From Comamonadaceae bacterium (lineage in GTDB: Bacteria; Pseudomonadota; Gammaproteobacteria; Burkholderiales; Burkholderiaceae_C): a stretch of DNA of 64,000 nucleotides. The notes beneath the pieces were generated by a model. The model saw only the letters and a list, made by a program, of their open reading frames with translations. It did not search any database and was not told the DNA's origin. Where the stretch lies: assembly GCA_947447355.1 (NCBI GenBank), contig CANFJF010000002.1, forward strand, positions 49,381 through 113,380. The letters are read 5' to 3'. Below, piece by piece: positions 33,412 to 42,999 of this stretch (the first letter of the stretch is position 1; the number at the start of each line of letters is the position of its first letter). Made by a program: the position numbers and the translations under genes.

Positions 33412-33999
33412 ATGGCCATGGACTTCGACCCGATCAACTTCACGCATCACTTTCTGATCGCCATGCCTGGCTTGGATGACGAGCCTTTTGTCGGCAGCGT
33501 GATCTACATGTGCGAGCACAGCGAGCGCGGCGCGCTGGGCTTGGTCATCAACAAGCCGAGCGACATCAGCTTGAAAAGCCTGTTCGACAAAGTCGAGCTG
33601 CCGCTGCGACGCGACGACCTCAGCGAAGCCCCCGTTTACAAGGGCGGGCCGGTGCAGACCGAGCGCGGTTTTGTGCTCCACGAAAGCATGTTGCCGGGGA
33701 ATGAGTCGGTCTACGCTTCGACCATGTCGATTCCCGGCGGGCTTGAAATGACCACCTCCAAAGACGTTCTTGAAGCGTTGTCAACGGGCGCCGGCCCCCG
33801 GCGCGTTTTTGTGTCGCTGGGTTATTCAGCTTGGGGAGAAGGGCAGTTGGAGTCTGAAATTTCCGACAACAGCTGGCTCACGGTGGCGGCTGACCCTGCC
33901 GTTATTTTTGACACCCCGGTCGAGCAGCGCTACGACAAAGCCTTGATGTTGCTTGGCCTGCAGCGCTGGATGCTGTCGCCTGAGGCTGGCCACTCATGA
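33412..33999 (+). CDS. YqgE/AlgH family protein (UPF0301)
   Basis: The 195-residue protein has the family start NFTHHFLIAMPGLDDEPFVGSVIYMCEHSERGALG-like, with GLVINKPSDI near residue 45, and GYSAWGEGQLESEIS near 145. Its molecular role is not settled; AlgH was named for an alginate effect in Pseudomonas. It is the first gene of a coupled operon: its stop overlaps the ruvX start (ATGA), which is a conserved order in gamma- and betaproteobacteria. Confidence 0.92.
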   Translation: MAMDFDPINFTHHFLIAMPGLDDEPFVGSVIYMCEHSERGALGLVINKPSDISLKSLFDKVELPLRRDDLSEAPVYKGGPVQTERGFVLHESMLPGNESVYASTMSIPGGLEMTTSKDVLEALSTGAGPRRVFVSLGYSAWGEGQLESEISDNSWLTVAADPAVIFDTPVEQRYDKALMLLGLQRWMLSPEAGHS

Positions 34000-34412
34000 G
34001 CGCCGGGGCTGCCATTGAGTTGGCCCCCAATGTCCAAACCTTTCTAGCTTTTGATTTTGGGCTCAAGCGCACCGGTGTGGCCAGTGGCAACCGGCTGACG
34101 CGCACCGCCACGCCGCAAACCACCATCAGCGCTGTGGGTGACGCGCGTTTTGTGCCGATTGCTGCGCGCATCAAAGAATGGCAACCCGACGCCTTGGTGG
34201 TCGGCGTTCCTTATCATCCCGATGGCGCCAGCCACGAGAACACGTTGCGTGCTCAAAAGTTTGCGCGCCAGTTGCGCGGTCGTTTCGGGCTCAGCGTCTT
34301 TGAAGTTGATGAGCGTTACAGCACCACCGAGGCGCATGCGCTCGGGGCGGCAGATGCTGACGCGGCATCAGCCTGCATAATTCTTGAGCAATTTTTAAGG
34401 AGTCTTACTTGA
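33996..34412 (+). CDS. ruvX: Holliday junction resolvase-like RuvX (YqgF)
   Basis: The 138-residue RNase H-fold protein has FLAFDFGLKRTGVASGNRL (catalytic Asp) near residue 11, LVVGVPYHPDGASHENT near 66 and the C-terminal VDERYSTTEAHAL. YqgF takes part in 16S rRNA 5' maturation and is essential in many bacteria. It overlaps yqgE and pyrR by four bases each. Confidence 0.94.
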   Translation: MSAGAAIELAPNVQTFLAFDFGLKRTGVASGNRLTRTATPQTTISAVGDARFVPIAARIKEWQPDALVVGVPYHPDGASHENTLRAQKFARQLRGRFGLSVFEVDERYSTTEAHALGAADADAASACIILEQFLRSLT

Positions 34413-34918
34413 AGACCGTCGAATCCCTGAACGCTGAAGCGCTCTACCTCGAACTGCTGCACAGTCTGCAGACACTGTTGGCCAGTTATCCCAAACCACC
34501 TCGCTTGGTGGGTGTCGCGTCGGGCGGCGCCTGGCTGGCTGAGCGTCTAGAAAAAGACCTTGGTTTGAATGACCCGATCGGCGTGCTGTCCTCGGTCATG
34601 CACCGTGACGATTTTGCAAGCCGCGGCTTGGCCTCCAGCGCGCAGACCTTGCTGCCTTTTGACGTGAACGGCGAGCACCTGATCGTGCTTGACGATGTGC
34701 TCTACACCGGCCGCACCATTCGCGCGGTGCTGAATGAACTCTTTGACTATGGCCGGCCCGCCAGTGTCAAACTGGCGGTGCTGGTCGACCGCGGTGGTCG
34801 CGAGTTGCCGGTGCAGCCCGACTTGGCAATGGCGCGCGTCACCCTGCCGGCGACGCAGTCGCTGCAACTGGCGCGCTCAGACGCCGGTCAATTCAGTTTT
34901 GAAGTCCAGGGAGCCTAA
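34409..34918 (+). CDS. pyrR: Bifunctional pyr operon regulator/uracil phosphoribosyltransferase PyrR
   Basis: The 169-residue PRTase-fold protein starts at a TTG overlapping the ruvX stop, with AAGGAG a few bases upstream. The PRPP-binding loop LIVLDDVLYTGRTIRAVL near residue 90 is intact. In Gram-positives PyrR attenuates the pyr operon; in proteobacteria the regulatory part is less clear, and no attenuator hairpin is evident here. It is followed by pyrB after 3 bases. Confidence 0.93.
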   Translation: MKTVESLNAEALYLELLHSLQTLLASYPKPPRLVGVASGGAWLAERLEKDLGLNDPIGVLSSVMHRDDFASRGLASSAQTLLPFDVNGEHLIVLDDVLYTGRTIRAVLNELFDYGRPASVKLAVLVDRGGRELPVQPDLAMARVTLPATQSLQLARSDAGQFSFEVQGA

Positions 34919-34921
34919 AAC

Positions 34922-35884
34922 GTGTTATTCCGACGAAACCCCCAGCTCAACAAACACGGCGAGCTGATTCACCTTCTCTCCACCGAAGGTTTGCCTAAAG
35001 CCACGCTGACGCAGATTTTGGACACAGCGGCGAACTTTGTCAGCGTCAGCGACCGCGAGGTCAAGAAGGTCCCGCTGCTGCGCGGTAAGAGTGTTTTTAA
35101 CCTCTTTTTTGAAAACTCCACCCGTACGCGAACGACTTTTGAGATCGCCGCCACGCGGCTCTCAGCCGACGTCATCAACCTCGACATCGCGCGCTCGTCG
35201 GCCTCTAAAGGCGAGTCGCTGTTGGACACGATTGCCAACCTCAGCGCCATGGCCGCCGACATTTTTGTGGTACGCCACAGCGAGTCGGGTGCGCCGTACC
35301 TGATTGCCCAGCACGTGGCGCCACATGTGCACGTGATCAACGCCGGCGACGGTCGCCATGCGCACCCGACGCAAGGCCTGTTGGACATGTACACCATCCG
35401 CCATTACAAGAAAGACTTCAGCAACCTGACAGTGGCCATCGTCGGCGACGTGCTGCATTCGCGGGTGGCACGCTCGGACATTCATGCGTTGACTACGCTC
35501 GGTTGCGCCGAGGTGCGGGTGGTTGGCCCTAAGACGCTGGTGCCGTCCAACATGTCGGAAATGGGCGTGCGGGTCTGCCACACGCTGGAAGAAGGCATTC
35601 GGGGTGCCGACGTTGTCATCACCCTGCGCCTGCAAAACGAACGCATGTCGGGTGCCTTGCTGCCGAGCAGCCAGGAATATTTCAAGAGCTTTGGCCTGAC
35701 GCCTGAAAAACTGCAGCTGGCCAAACCAGATGCGATCGTCATGCACCCCGGGCCCATCAACCGCGGGGTTGAAATCGATTCGGCGGTGGTCGACGGCCCA
35801 CAAAGCGTCATCTTGCCGCAGGTCACTTACGGCATCGCTGTGCGCATGGCCGTCATGAGCATCGTTGCAGGAAATGAAGCATGA
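34922..35884 (+). CDS. pyrB: Aspartate carbamoyltransferase catalytic subunit
   Basis: The 320-residue enzyme condenses carbamoyl phosphate and aspartate, the second step of pyrimidine synthesis. It begins at GTG. The carbamoyl-phosphate site is [19 protein letters not shown] near residue 60, [12 protein letters not shown] near 148 and [13 protein letters not shown] near 273. Like the Pseudomonas-type enzyme, it is expected to need the inactive dihydroorotase-like partner encoded next, whose start overlaps its stop by 4 bases. Confidence 0.96.
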   Translation: MLFRRNPQLNKHGELIHLLSTEGLPKATLTQILDTAANFVSVSDREVKKVPLLRGKSVFNLFFENSTRTRTTFEIAATRLSADVINLDIARSSASKGESLLDTIANLSAMAADIFVVRHSESGAPYLIAQHVAPHVHVINAGDGRHAHPTQGLLDMYTIRHYKKDFSNLTVAIVGDVLHSRVARSDIHALTTLGCAEVRVVGPKTLVPSNMSEMGVRVCHTLEEGIRGADVVITLRLQNERMSGALLPSSQEYFKSFGLTPEKLQLAKPDAIVMHPGPINRGVEIDSAVVDGPQSVILPQVTYGIAVRMAVMSIVAGNEA

Positions 35885-37182
35885 AAATACTCATCAAAAA
35901 TGGCAGGGTCATCAACCCTGCGACAGGCTTTGACGAACGCGTTGATGTGGCGATTGCAGCCGGCCGTATCGTCAGTATGGGCGCTGTAGCTGCTGATTTT
36001 GTTCCCAACAAAACGATCGATGCGACGGGCTGTGTGGTGGCGCCGGGGCTGGTCGATTTGTCGGTGCGACTGCGTGAACCCGGTCACGAACACGAAGGCA
36101 TGCTGGCCAGCGAATTGGCCGCAGCCGTCGCCGGCGGTGTGACCAGTCTGGTCTGCCCACCTGACACTGAACCAGTTCTAGACGAGCCCGGCCTGGTCGA
36201 GATGCTGAAGTTCCGCGCTGAGAAATTGCACCAGTCGCGGGTCTTTCCTCTGGGCGCATTGACGCGCGGATTGCGCGGCACCGCCTTGACTGAAATGGCG
36301 CAACTGACCGAAGCCGGCTGCATCGGTTTCAGCCAAGCGGAAGTGCCGTTGGAAGACACCCAAGTGTTGATGCGCGCCTTGCAGTACGCCGCCACTTTTG
36401 GCTACACGGTGTGGCTGCGTCCCCAAGACATGCATTTGGGCAAAGGCGTGGTGGCCAGTGGCCCCTTGGCCACGCGTTTGGGCTTGAGCGGTGTGCCGGT
36501 GGCGGCTGAAACTATCGCGCTGCACACGATTTTTGAGCTGATGCGATCGACCGGCGCACGCGTGCATCTGTGCCGCATCAGCAGCGCTGCGGGCGTGGCC
36601 TTGGTGGCGCAGGCCAAGGCCGACGGTTTGCGGGTGAGCTGTGATGTCAGTATCAATAGCTTGCACCTGACCGACACCGACATTGGTTACTTCGACAGTC
36701 GCATGCGCTTAGAGCCGCCGCTGCGCCAACAGCGTGATCGCGATGCGCTGCGGCAAGGCTTGCTCGACGGCACGGTGGACGCGCTCGTGTCCGACCACAC
36801 GCCAGTCGACGAAGATGCCAAAACCTTGCCCTTTGCTGAAGCCGAGCCCGGTGCCACCGGTCTTGAATTGCTGCTGGGGCTGGCCTGTAAATGGGGTGAT
36901 GACAGCGGCGCCGGCTTGGTGCGAGCGTTGGCGGTGCTCTCCAGCGAGCCTGCCCGCGTGCTCGGGTCTGCTTTGGGTCCGCTGCACGCTAGCGCTGGTC
37001 AACTGGTCCAAGGTGGCGTTGCAGACCTCTGCATTTTCAACCCGGCTTCCCCTTGGACTGTCGAGCCTGCCGCGTTGCGGAGCCAAGGCAAACACACGCC
37101 GTTTTCAGGCTACGAATTGCCAGTGCGCGTCTGCTGGACACTGGTTGGCGGCCAAGTCGCTTACGAGGCTCACACGGCATGA
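35881..37182 (+). CDS. Inactive dihydroorotase-like protein PyrC' (PyrX)
   Basis: The 433-residue protein is a dihydroorotase homologue, but the metal-binding HxH after the first strand is replaced by S61-V62-R63 in [13 protein letters not shown]. The metal-coordinating lysine and downstream histidines are also not obvious ([12 protein letters not shown] in place of HCED-type sequence). It is therefore probably a structural subunit that stabilises aspartate carbamoyltransferase, as for Pseudomonas PyrC'. A functional dihydroorotase must lie elsewhere. Coupled by overlaps to pyrB and to the acyltransferase gene. Confidence 0.87.
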   Translation: MKILIKNGRVINPATGFDERVDVAIAAGRIVSMGAVAADFVPNKTIDATGCVVAPGLVDLSVRLREPGHEHEGMLASELAAAVAGGVTSLVCPPDTEPVLDEPGLVEMLKFRAEKLHQSRVFPLGALTRGLRGTALTEMAQLTEAGCIGFSQAEVPLEDTQVLMRALQYAATFGYTVWLRPQDMHLGKGVVASGPLATRLGLSGVPVAAETIALHTIFELMRSTGARVHLCRISSAAGVALVAQAKADGLRVSCDVSINSLHLTDTDIGYFDSRMRLEPPLRQQRDRDALRQGLLDGTVDALVSDHTPVDEDAKTLPFAEAEPGATGLELLLGLACKWGDDSGAGLVRALAVLSSEPARVLGSALGPLHASAGQLVQGGVADLCIFNPASPWTVEPAALRSQGKHTPFSGYELPVRVCWTLVGGQVAYEAHTA

Positions 37183-37919
37183 GAGTTGTGCGGCTTGGGT
37201 ACCGGTTGTCGAGGGCCTTGTTGCACACCTTGTCGGGATTCTGGTCGATTCGTTCGCGCTTTCATCGTCTGTCGCCTGAAGAGCAGGGCCAGCACGTCAA
37301 CATCTGGGCCCGCAAGATGCTGGCTATCAGCGGCATTGAACTGGTGCTCAAGGGCGAGCCGCTGGCCACTGGGCCTGTGCTGCTGGTGGCCAATCACATC
37401 TCGTGGCTCGACATTCTGGTGATGCATTCGGCCGTTTATTGCCGCTTTATCTCCAAGTCAGAAGTCAAACGCTGGCCGCTGGTCGGGACCTTGGCGACCG
37501 GCGCCGGTACGCTGTTCATTGAGCGCGAATCTCGGCGTGACGCGCATCGCGTGTTGACTCACATGGTGGCGCATTTGCATGACGGGCAGGTGCTGGCGGT
37601 GTTCCCTGAAGGCACGACCAGCGATGGCGTGAGTCTGCTGCCCTTTCATGCGAATTTGATTCAAGCCGCGATCACCGCCAACGTGCCGGTGCAGGCGATG
37701 GCCTTACGCTTTGTGGACAGGCGAACGGGTCTGGTGAGTCAAGCTCCGCGTTTTGTTGGGAATGACACGCTGCTGGCTTCGATGTGGCGCACGCTGACCG
37801 CGCGCGAGTTGATGGCCGAGGTGACGGTGGGCGCACCGGAGTTGGCGCGTGGGCGTGATCGGCGCGCTTGGGCGGGGGACTTGCAGCGTGAAGTTCAACG
37901 CTTGCGGGATGCTGCGTAA
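37179..37919 (+). CDS. PlsC-family 1-acylglycerol-3-phosphate acyltransferase
   Basis: The 246-residue protein starts at the ATG overlapping the pyrC' stop (ATGA), not at the upstream ATG at 37053. The acyltransferase motif I is NHISWLDILV near residue 72 (NHxxxxD), motif III is VFPEGTTSDG near 146. It acylates lysophosphatidate or a related lyso-lipid at the membrane. It closes the six-gene yqgE-to-acyltransferase operon, a common Burkholderiales order, and ends 4 bases before the convergent ABC ATPase. Confidence 0.88.
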   Translation: MRVVRLGYRLSRALLHTLSGFWSIRSRFHRLSPEEQGQHVNIWARKMLAISGIELVLKGEPLATGPVLLVANHISWLDILVMHSAVYCRFISKSEVKRWPLVGTLATGAGTLFIERESRRDAHRVLTHMVAHLHDGQVLAVFPEGTTSDGVSLLPFHANLIQAAITANVPVQAMALRFVDRRTGLVSQAPRFVGNDTLLASMWRTLTARELMAEVTVGAPELARGRDRRAWAGDLQREVQRLRDAA

Positions 37920-37923
37920 AGAC

Positions 37924-39000
37924 TCAGCCCGGCACGCGCGGGAACGTCACCACGTGATCGACCTGCGCACGAATCCCGATCCATTCGCCCAGGGCATGGT
38001 CATGGTGTGACGGCACATGCGCCATCACCGATTCGCCGCTTTGCAGCTTCAAGGTGTACAAAAATTCTGAACCCCGAAACGCCTTGCGCAAGATCTGCGC
38101 TTTGACGGGTGCCGCATCGTCATGCACGATGTCGTCGGCGCGCAGCAGCACGTCGCAAATACCGTCCGGGTAAGCGTTGGGCAAGGGACACTCCTGCATG
38201 TCATCATTGAGGTCGCCGAGCGCGGTGTGCACCACCACGCTGCCTTGTTTTTTCTGCTCAATCTGTGCATGTGCAAAGACACCGTGGCCGATGAATTCGG
38301 CGACGAAGCGCGTGGCTGGGCGGTGGTACAACTCGTAGGCATCATCCCACTGCTGCAACTGGCCTTCGTGCATGACGCCGATGCGGTCACCGATGGCAAA
38401 GGCTTCGAGCTGGTCATGCGTGACAAACAACGCCGTCGCACCCGCAGCCTTCAATATGCCTCGCACCTCATGCGCCAAGCGTTCGCGCAAATCGACGTCG
38501 AGGTTTGAAAACGGTTCGTCCAGCAACAGCAGTCGCGGCCGTGGTGCCAAGGCCCGGGCCAGTGCCACGCGTTGTTGTTGGCCGCCCGAAAGTTGGTGTG
38601 GGTGCAAGTTTTCAGCGTCGCCTAAGCCCACCAGCTCGAGAACTTCTTGCATGCGCAAACGGCGCTCGGCGGGCTTCAGGTGATGCAGGCCAAAGCCAAC
38701 ATTTTTGGCCACATCAAGGTGTGGAAACAGCGCGTAATCCTGAAACACCATGCCAATGCGGCGCGACTCAGCCGGCAGATGAACCTGTGCGCTACTGACA
38801 ACATCACCTCCCAGCCAAATGTTGCCAGCGGATACTTTTTCCAGACCGGCCACGGCACGCAGTAGCGTAGTTTTTCCGCAGCCGGATGGGCCGATCAGCA
38901 CGCCAATTTCTCCTGCCGCCAACGTGAAGCTTGCGCTGTCGACAGCCCGGTGCGTTCGACCGGTGTAGTGAACGGACAGTTGGGAGACATTCAAAAACAT
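37924..39000 (-). CDS. Fe(III)-type ABC transporter ATP-binding protein (FbpC-like)
   Basis: The 358-residue ATPase has Walker A GPSGCGKTTLLRAVAG near residue 38, the signature LSGGQQQRVALARAL near 138 and Walker B LLLLDEPFSNLD near 158, followed by a regulatory C-terminal domain near residues 230-358. FbpC/potA-like transporters import ferric iron through a periplasmic binding protein. It is divergent from the permease gene at 39092 with a Fur-box-like site between them. No FbpA binding-protein gene lies beside it. Confidence 0.85.
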   Translation of the reverse strand: MFLNVSQLSVHYTGRTHRAVDSASFTLAAGEIGVLIGPSGCGKTTLLRAVAGLEKVSAGNIWLGGDVVSSAQVHLPAESRRIGMVFQDYALFPHLDVAKNVGFGLHHLKPAERRLRMQEVLELVGLGDAENLHPHQLSGGQQQRVALARALAPRPRLLLLDEPFSNLDVDLRERLAHEVRGILKAAGATALFVTHDQLEAFAIGDRIGVMHEGQLQQWDDAYELYHRPATRFVAEFIGHGVFAHAQIEQKKQGSVVVHTALGDLNDDMQECPLPNAYPDGICDVLLRADDIVHDDAAPVKAQILRKAFRGSEFLYTLKLQSGESVMAHVPSHHDHALGEWIGIRAQVDHVVTFPRVPG

Positions 39001-39016
39001 GATTTTTATTGTAGAT

Positions 39017-39035
39017 GATTACAATTCTCATTCGC
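39017..39035. promoter_or_regulatory. Fur-box-like operator between the divergent Fe(III) transporter genes
   Basis: On the minus strand GCGAATGAGAATTGTAATC matches 13 of 19 positions of the Fur consensus GATAATGATAATCATTATC. It sits in the 91-base gap between the ATPase start (39000) and the permease ATG (39092), where it could control both promoters. Iron repression is inferred from the site and gene type. Confidence 0.5.
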
Positions 39036-39091
39036 ACTGTTCATGGCATTGTGCCGACTCAAAACAGCGCCCTCTTTTTTTTCTGGAACCC

Positions 39092-40702
39092 ATGCTCCGT
39101 CGTCTGATCCCTTCCACGCTGCTGCTGTTATTGGTGTTGGTGCTTACCTTACCGGTGTTGGCGATCATGTTGTCGTGGACGCAGCTGGATCGACACTCCT
39201 GGGACATCTTGCGGGAAATAGCGCGCACCGTGCTGGCGGACTACGTTGGCACAACCTTGTGGCTGTGCCTGAGTGTGGCCTTGGGTGTCGGTGTTGTCGG
39301 CATGGGTACGGCGGCCACCGTGACGTTGTTTGATTTTCCCGGGCGTCGCACCTTTGAATGGGCGCTGTTGCTGCCGCTGGCCATGCCGGCGTACGTGGTG
39401 GCTTATGCCTATACCGACTTTTTGCAATACGCCGGCCCGCTCCAAAGCTGGTTGCGTGCATCGTTTGATTTGCAAGGGCGCTTGTTGCCGGAAGTGCGCA
39501 GCTTGGGCGGTGCCGTGGTCGTTTTCACGGTCGCGCTGTACCCGTATGTGTACTTGTTGGCGCGCACCGCATTGACCGAGCGTGCGGTGCATTTGATGGA
39601 AGCGGCGCGCCTGCTGGGTGCCCCTCTGTCCCGGCGAATTAGAGAAGTGGCTTTGCCGTTGGCCCGGCCTGCTGTGGCCGCAGGCATTGCGCTGGCGCTG
39701 ATGGAAACGCTGGCCGACTTTGGCGTCTCCAGTTACTTCGGGATTCAAACTTTCACGGCGGGCATTTACAAAGCTTGGCTCAGCATGGACAACCGCATGG
39801 CCGCCGCGCAACTGGCCACAGTACTGCTGCTGTTTGTCGCTGTTTTGTTGAAAATTGAGCAGAGCGCGCAAAAGCGCATGCGTTTTGCCGGCGGGCGGGG
39901 CGACCGCGCAGGTGCTGCCGACGCCTTGCCAACGCGACTGCATGGACAGCGCGCTGCCTTGGCCTGGCTGGTCTGCGCGCTGCCCATTGCGCTGGGTTTT
40001 GTGCTGCCGGTGCTTTTCATGCTGCGGCCACTGCAGGCTGGCTGGGACGACTTGTCTTGGCTCTCTTTTGCGCAATGGTCTTTCAATAGCATTTGGCTGG
40101 CCAGCCTAACCGCCGTGCTGGCCACCGGCATCGCGCTGACGCTGGCCTTTGCTTTGCGACATCGACCCCACGGACTCAACCGCGCGGCCGTTCAACTTGT
40201 CAGTTTGGGCTACGCCGTGCCGGGCGCAGTGATCGTGGTAGGACTGCTGTTGCCGGTGGGTTGGCTGCAAGCAGCGGCCCCACAAACCAGCGTCGGTTAT
40301 TGGGTCACGGCGACAGCGTTGGGCATTGTCTGGGCTTACCTGGTCCGCTTTTGCGCGGTGGCCTTGCAGTCGGTGCAAAGTGGATATTCGCGCATCCCCA
40401 GCAGTTTGGATGACAGTGCCCGCATGCTCGGCACCACCGGCATGGGCTTGCTCAGCCGTGTGCATTGGCCGCTGCTCAAACGTTCGGTGGCCGTTGCCGG
40501 CTTACTGGTGTTTGTCGACGTCATGAAAGAGTTGCCGGCCACGCTGGTGTTGCGGCCTTTCAACAGCGACACGCTGGCGGTGGTGACGTATCAGTTGGCG
40601 CGTGATGAGCGATTGACGGAGGCCGCTCTGCCCGCGCTGGCCCTGGTGCTGGTTGGCTTGCTGCCTGTCGCGCTGTTGAGCCGGACTTTGCGTTCGCGTT
40701 GA
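39092..40702 (+). CDS. Fe(III)-type ABC transporter permease (FbpB-like, fused two-repeat)
   Basis: The 536-residue protein has two homologous permease halves joined by a loop near residues 255-295, about twelve membrane spans, and EAA-type loops in each half (LMEAARLLGAPLSRRIREVALPL near residues 165-190 and LDDSARMLGTTGMGLLSRVHWP in the second half). Start placed at 39092 (MLRRLIPS) rather than an upstream ATG at 38999, because the earlier stretch lacks membrane-protein features and would overlap the ATPase start. It pairs with the divergent ATPase. The ferric-iron specificity is inferred from family. Confidence 0.85.
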   Translation: MLRRLIPSTLLLLLVLVLTLPVLAIMLSWTQLDRHSWDILREIARTVLADYVGTTLWLCLSVALGVGVVGMGTAATVTLFDFPGRRTFEWALLLPLAMPAYVVAYAYTDFLQYAGPLQSWLRASFDLQGRLLPEVRSLGGAVVVFTVALYPYVYLLARTALTERAVHLMEAARLLGAPLSRRIREVALPLARPAVAAGIALALMETLADFGVSSYFGIQTFTAGIYKAWLSMDNRMAAAQLATVLLLFVAVLLKIEQSAQKRMRFAGGRGDRAGAADALPTRLHGQRAALAWLVCALPIALGFVLPVLFMLRPLQAGWDDLSWLSFAQWSFNSIWLASLTAVLATGIALTLAFALRHRPHGLNRAAVQLVSLGYAVPGAVIVVGLLLPVGWLQAAAPQTSVGYWVTATALGIVWAYLVRFCAVALQSVQSGYSRIPSSLDDSARMLGTTGMGLLSRVHWPLLKRSVAVAGLLVFVDVMKELPATLVLRPFNSDTLAVVTYQLARDERLTEAALPALALVLVGLLPVALLSRTLRSR

Positions 40703-40805
40703 AGCAAAGGTTCAAATTGGAAAACTGAATTTCACTGCCCCCTCTTTGAGGCATAAAAAGAATAAGTTATCGTCCGATCGATCAACAAAAGATGGGGACG
40801 TTTTT

Positions 40806-41843
40806 ATGCATGCCAAAGTCGGTGTCTGCGTTGCGCGGACGGTGTCAGTGATGTCAACAGTGGCTGTCGTGGCCGGGTTGTCGGCTTGTGCCTTTTCTTC
40901 GCCACCCCCTCCATCACCCCCCAACGATCCGGTGACGCTGCGTATCAATGTCTTTCAGGGGTCTAGCAACACACCCATTTATATGGCTGTTGAGCGCGGT
41001 GCTTTCGCCCGACGCGGCATCACACCCGTGCTGCAGTTCACACCCAATTCAGACATGCAGCGTGAGGGCTTGGCCCTGGGTCGCTTTGACATTGCCGTGG
41101 CAGCCGTCGACAACGCGGTGGCCATGATCGAAGTGGCCAAGAAAGACGTGGTCATCGTCGCCGGCGGTGACGGCGGCATGAACGAGTTGATGGTGCGTCC
41201 GGAGTTCAAGCAGGTATCCGATCTTCGGGGCAAGAATTTCATCGTCGATGCGACCAACACGGCCTACGCCTTGATCGGTCGCAAGATCTTCAAAAATGCC
41301 GGCTTCGTGGAAGGTCAGGACTACACGATGAAGCCCTTGGGCGGCACCGCGATCCGCACCAAATCGATGGAAACCCAAGAGGGTCACTCCGCCATGCTCA
41401 ATCCGCCGTGGAACTTTGTTGCCAAGGACCATGGTGCCAAGAGCTTGGGTAGCACCTTGGACTTGTTTGGGCTTTACCAGTCTAGCGGCGTCTTTGTGAT
41501 GCGTCCTTGGGCCGAGGCCAATGCGGGCACCTTGCAGCGCTTTTTGTCTGCCTACATTGAAGGCTGCCGCGCCACACAAGACCCGGCCAACCGTGAGCAA
41601 GTGTTGCTGGTGCTGCAAAAAAATCTGAAGCTCGAACGACGTATTGCCGAGCAGACCTATCAGGCGCTGACCACGCCGGGTCACGGCCTGTTCAAAGATT
41701 GCGCCATCGAGATGACGGGCATGCGCAACATGCTGTCTTTGCGCGCTGAAATCGAAGGCCAATGGGGCGGTGTGGCCCCTGCGCCCGAAAAATTCCTGGA
41801 TCTGCGCTATTACCAACGCGCTTTGTCTGACGTCGATCGTTAA
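40806..41843 (+). CDS. NMT1/SsuA-like ABC substrate-binding lipoprotein
   Basis: The protein of about 345 residues starts at ATG 40806. It has a signal sequence ending in a lipobox LSAC with Cys28, so it should be an inner- or outer-membrane lipoprotein in the periplasm. VTLRINVFQGSSNTPIYMA begins the mature domain; DLRGKNFIVDATNTAYALIG recalls the NMT1/taurine-type fold (periplasmic binding protein class II). No permease or ATPase gene is adjacent. It is followed by an amidohydrolase and a molybdenum hydroxylase pair on the same strand, so it probably collects a substrate for those enzymes. Confidence 0.75.
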   Translation: MHAKVGVCVARTVSVMSTVAVVAGLSACAFSSPPPPSPPNDPVTLRINVFQGSSNTPIYMAVERGAFARRGITPVLQFTPNSDMQREGLALGRFDIAVAAVDNAVAMIEVAKKDVVIVAGGDGGMNELMVRPEFKQVSDLRGKNFIVDATNTAYALIGRKIFKNAGFVEGQDYTMKPLGGTAIRTKSMETQEGHSAMLNPPWNFVAKDHGAKSLGSTLDLFGLYQSSGVFVMRPWAEANAGTLQRFLSAYIEGCRATQDPANREQVLLVLQKNLKLERRIAEQTYQALTTPGHGLFKDCAIEMTGMRNMLSLRAEIEGQWGGVAPAPEKFLDLRYYQRALSDVDR

Positions 41844-41858
41844 TCCAGAACGACTGCG

Positions 41859-42965
41859 ATGACTTCCCGGCGACATTTCATGGGCGCGACAACCGGAGTG
41901 ATCGCCGGTATCGCCCTCACAGGCTGCAGTACTTTCAAAGCATCCTCCGCTTGGGTTCCCGAACCTGGCCAAACTTCTTCCCGACGCTTGCCTATTCTGG
42001 TTAACGGTGAGCGGGTCAAGACCATCGACGTGCATGCGCACTGCTATGTGCAAGATGCGCTGGCGCTGATGGGTGCAGACGCCAAAGGCGTGTTGCCACC
42101 GGTCAAGGGTGTGCCCGAACATTTCATCGTGATTGAGGAGCGCTTGGCGGCCATGGACGCGATGGGCATCGACATGGAAGTGCTCAGCATCAACCCCTTT
42201 TGGTATCGGCGGGATCGGCTCAATTCGGCCGCCATCGTGCGGCTTCAAAACACCAAGCTGTCAGAGCTTTGTGCGGCACGGCCCGATCGGTTTTCTGCCT
42301 TCGCGTCTTTGTCTCTGCAGTTTCCTGACTTGGCCATCCAAGAACTTGAATACGCCATGACGCTGCCAGGTATCCGGGGTGTGGCCATCGGTGGCAGCGT
42401 GGCGGGCGACGATTTTTCAGACCCGAAATTTCATGCGGTTTGGGCCCGGGCCGAAGCGCTGGGTGCGACCCTGTTCATTCATCCGCAAAGCACGCCCGAA
42501 TTGGCCAAACGCTTCAAGGGCAATGGCTGGATGTCGAACGTCATTGGCAATCCGCTCGACACGACCATCGCTCTGCAGCACCTGATCTTCGAGGGCGTTC
42601 TCGATAAATTTCCAAACCTCAAAATTTGTGCTGCCCATGGCGGTGGTTTTCTCGGCAGCTATGCGCCACGTATGGATTTCAGCTGCTTTGTCTCGCCATC
42701 CAATTGCAATCCGGCCATTCAGCTCAAGAAAAAACCGAGCGAGTACATCCGTCAAATTTATTTCGACGCCCTTGTTTTCACGCCCGAGGCGCTGCGCCAT
42801 CTGGTCGCTGAAGTCGGGGCGACGCAGGTCGTTTTGGGTACGGATCATCCTATTCCCTGGGAGCAGCACCCTGTCGACCATGTGATGAACACGCCGCTGA
42901 GCGATGCCGAGCGCATCGCGATACTCGGTGGCAACGCGCGCCGCATGCTGGGTCTCAAAGCCTGA
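41859..42965 (+). CDS. Exported amidohydrolase, ACMSD-like family
   Basis: The 368-residue protein has a Tat-type N-terminus (SRRHFMG, hydrophobic stretch, then LTGC at Cys23, a possible lipobox). The metal-dependent hydrolase domain has HAH at 59-61 in VKTIDVHAHCYVQ, a His in LFIHPQSTPELAK, AHGGGFLGSYAP and the Asp in LGTDHPIPWEQHP. Family members include aminocarboxymuconate-semialdehyde decarboxylase and 2-amino-3-carboxymuconate relatives. Export to the periplasm is unusual for this family and fits the Tat-type molybdenum hydroxylase encoded next. Substrate unknown. Confidence 0.82.
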   Translation: MTSRRHFMGATTGVIAGIALTGCSTFKASSAWVPEPGQTSSRRLPILVNGERVKTIDVHAHCYVQDALALMGADAKGVLPPVKGVPEHFIVIEERLAAMDAMGIDMEVLSINPFWYRRDRLNSAAIVRLQNTKLSELCAARPDRFSAFASLSLQFPDLAIQELEYAMTLPGIRGVAIGGSVAGDDFSDPKFHAVWARAEALGATLFIHPQSTPELAKRFKGNGWMSNVIGNPLDTTIALQHLIFEGVLDKFPNLKICAAHGGGFLGSYAPRMDFSCFVSPSNCNPAIQLKKKPSEYIRQIYFDALVFTPEALRHLVAEVGATQVVLGTDHPIPWEQHPVDHVMNTPLSDAERIAILGGNARRMLGLKA

Positions 42966-42999
42966 GCTTCCCGCTCATCAAAACAACTGGAGATATCCC

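Noticed and set aside
38999..39091. N-terminal extension of the permease from the upstream ATG at 38999
   Set aside because: The extra 31 residues are His/Ser/Cys-rich, lack a transmembrane pattern, and would start in the Fur-like operator region.
41049..42248. Minus-strand open frame of 399 codons across the binding protein and amidohydrolase genes
   Set aside because: Spans two supported genes on the other strand, with no ribosome site or recognisable domain.
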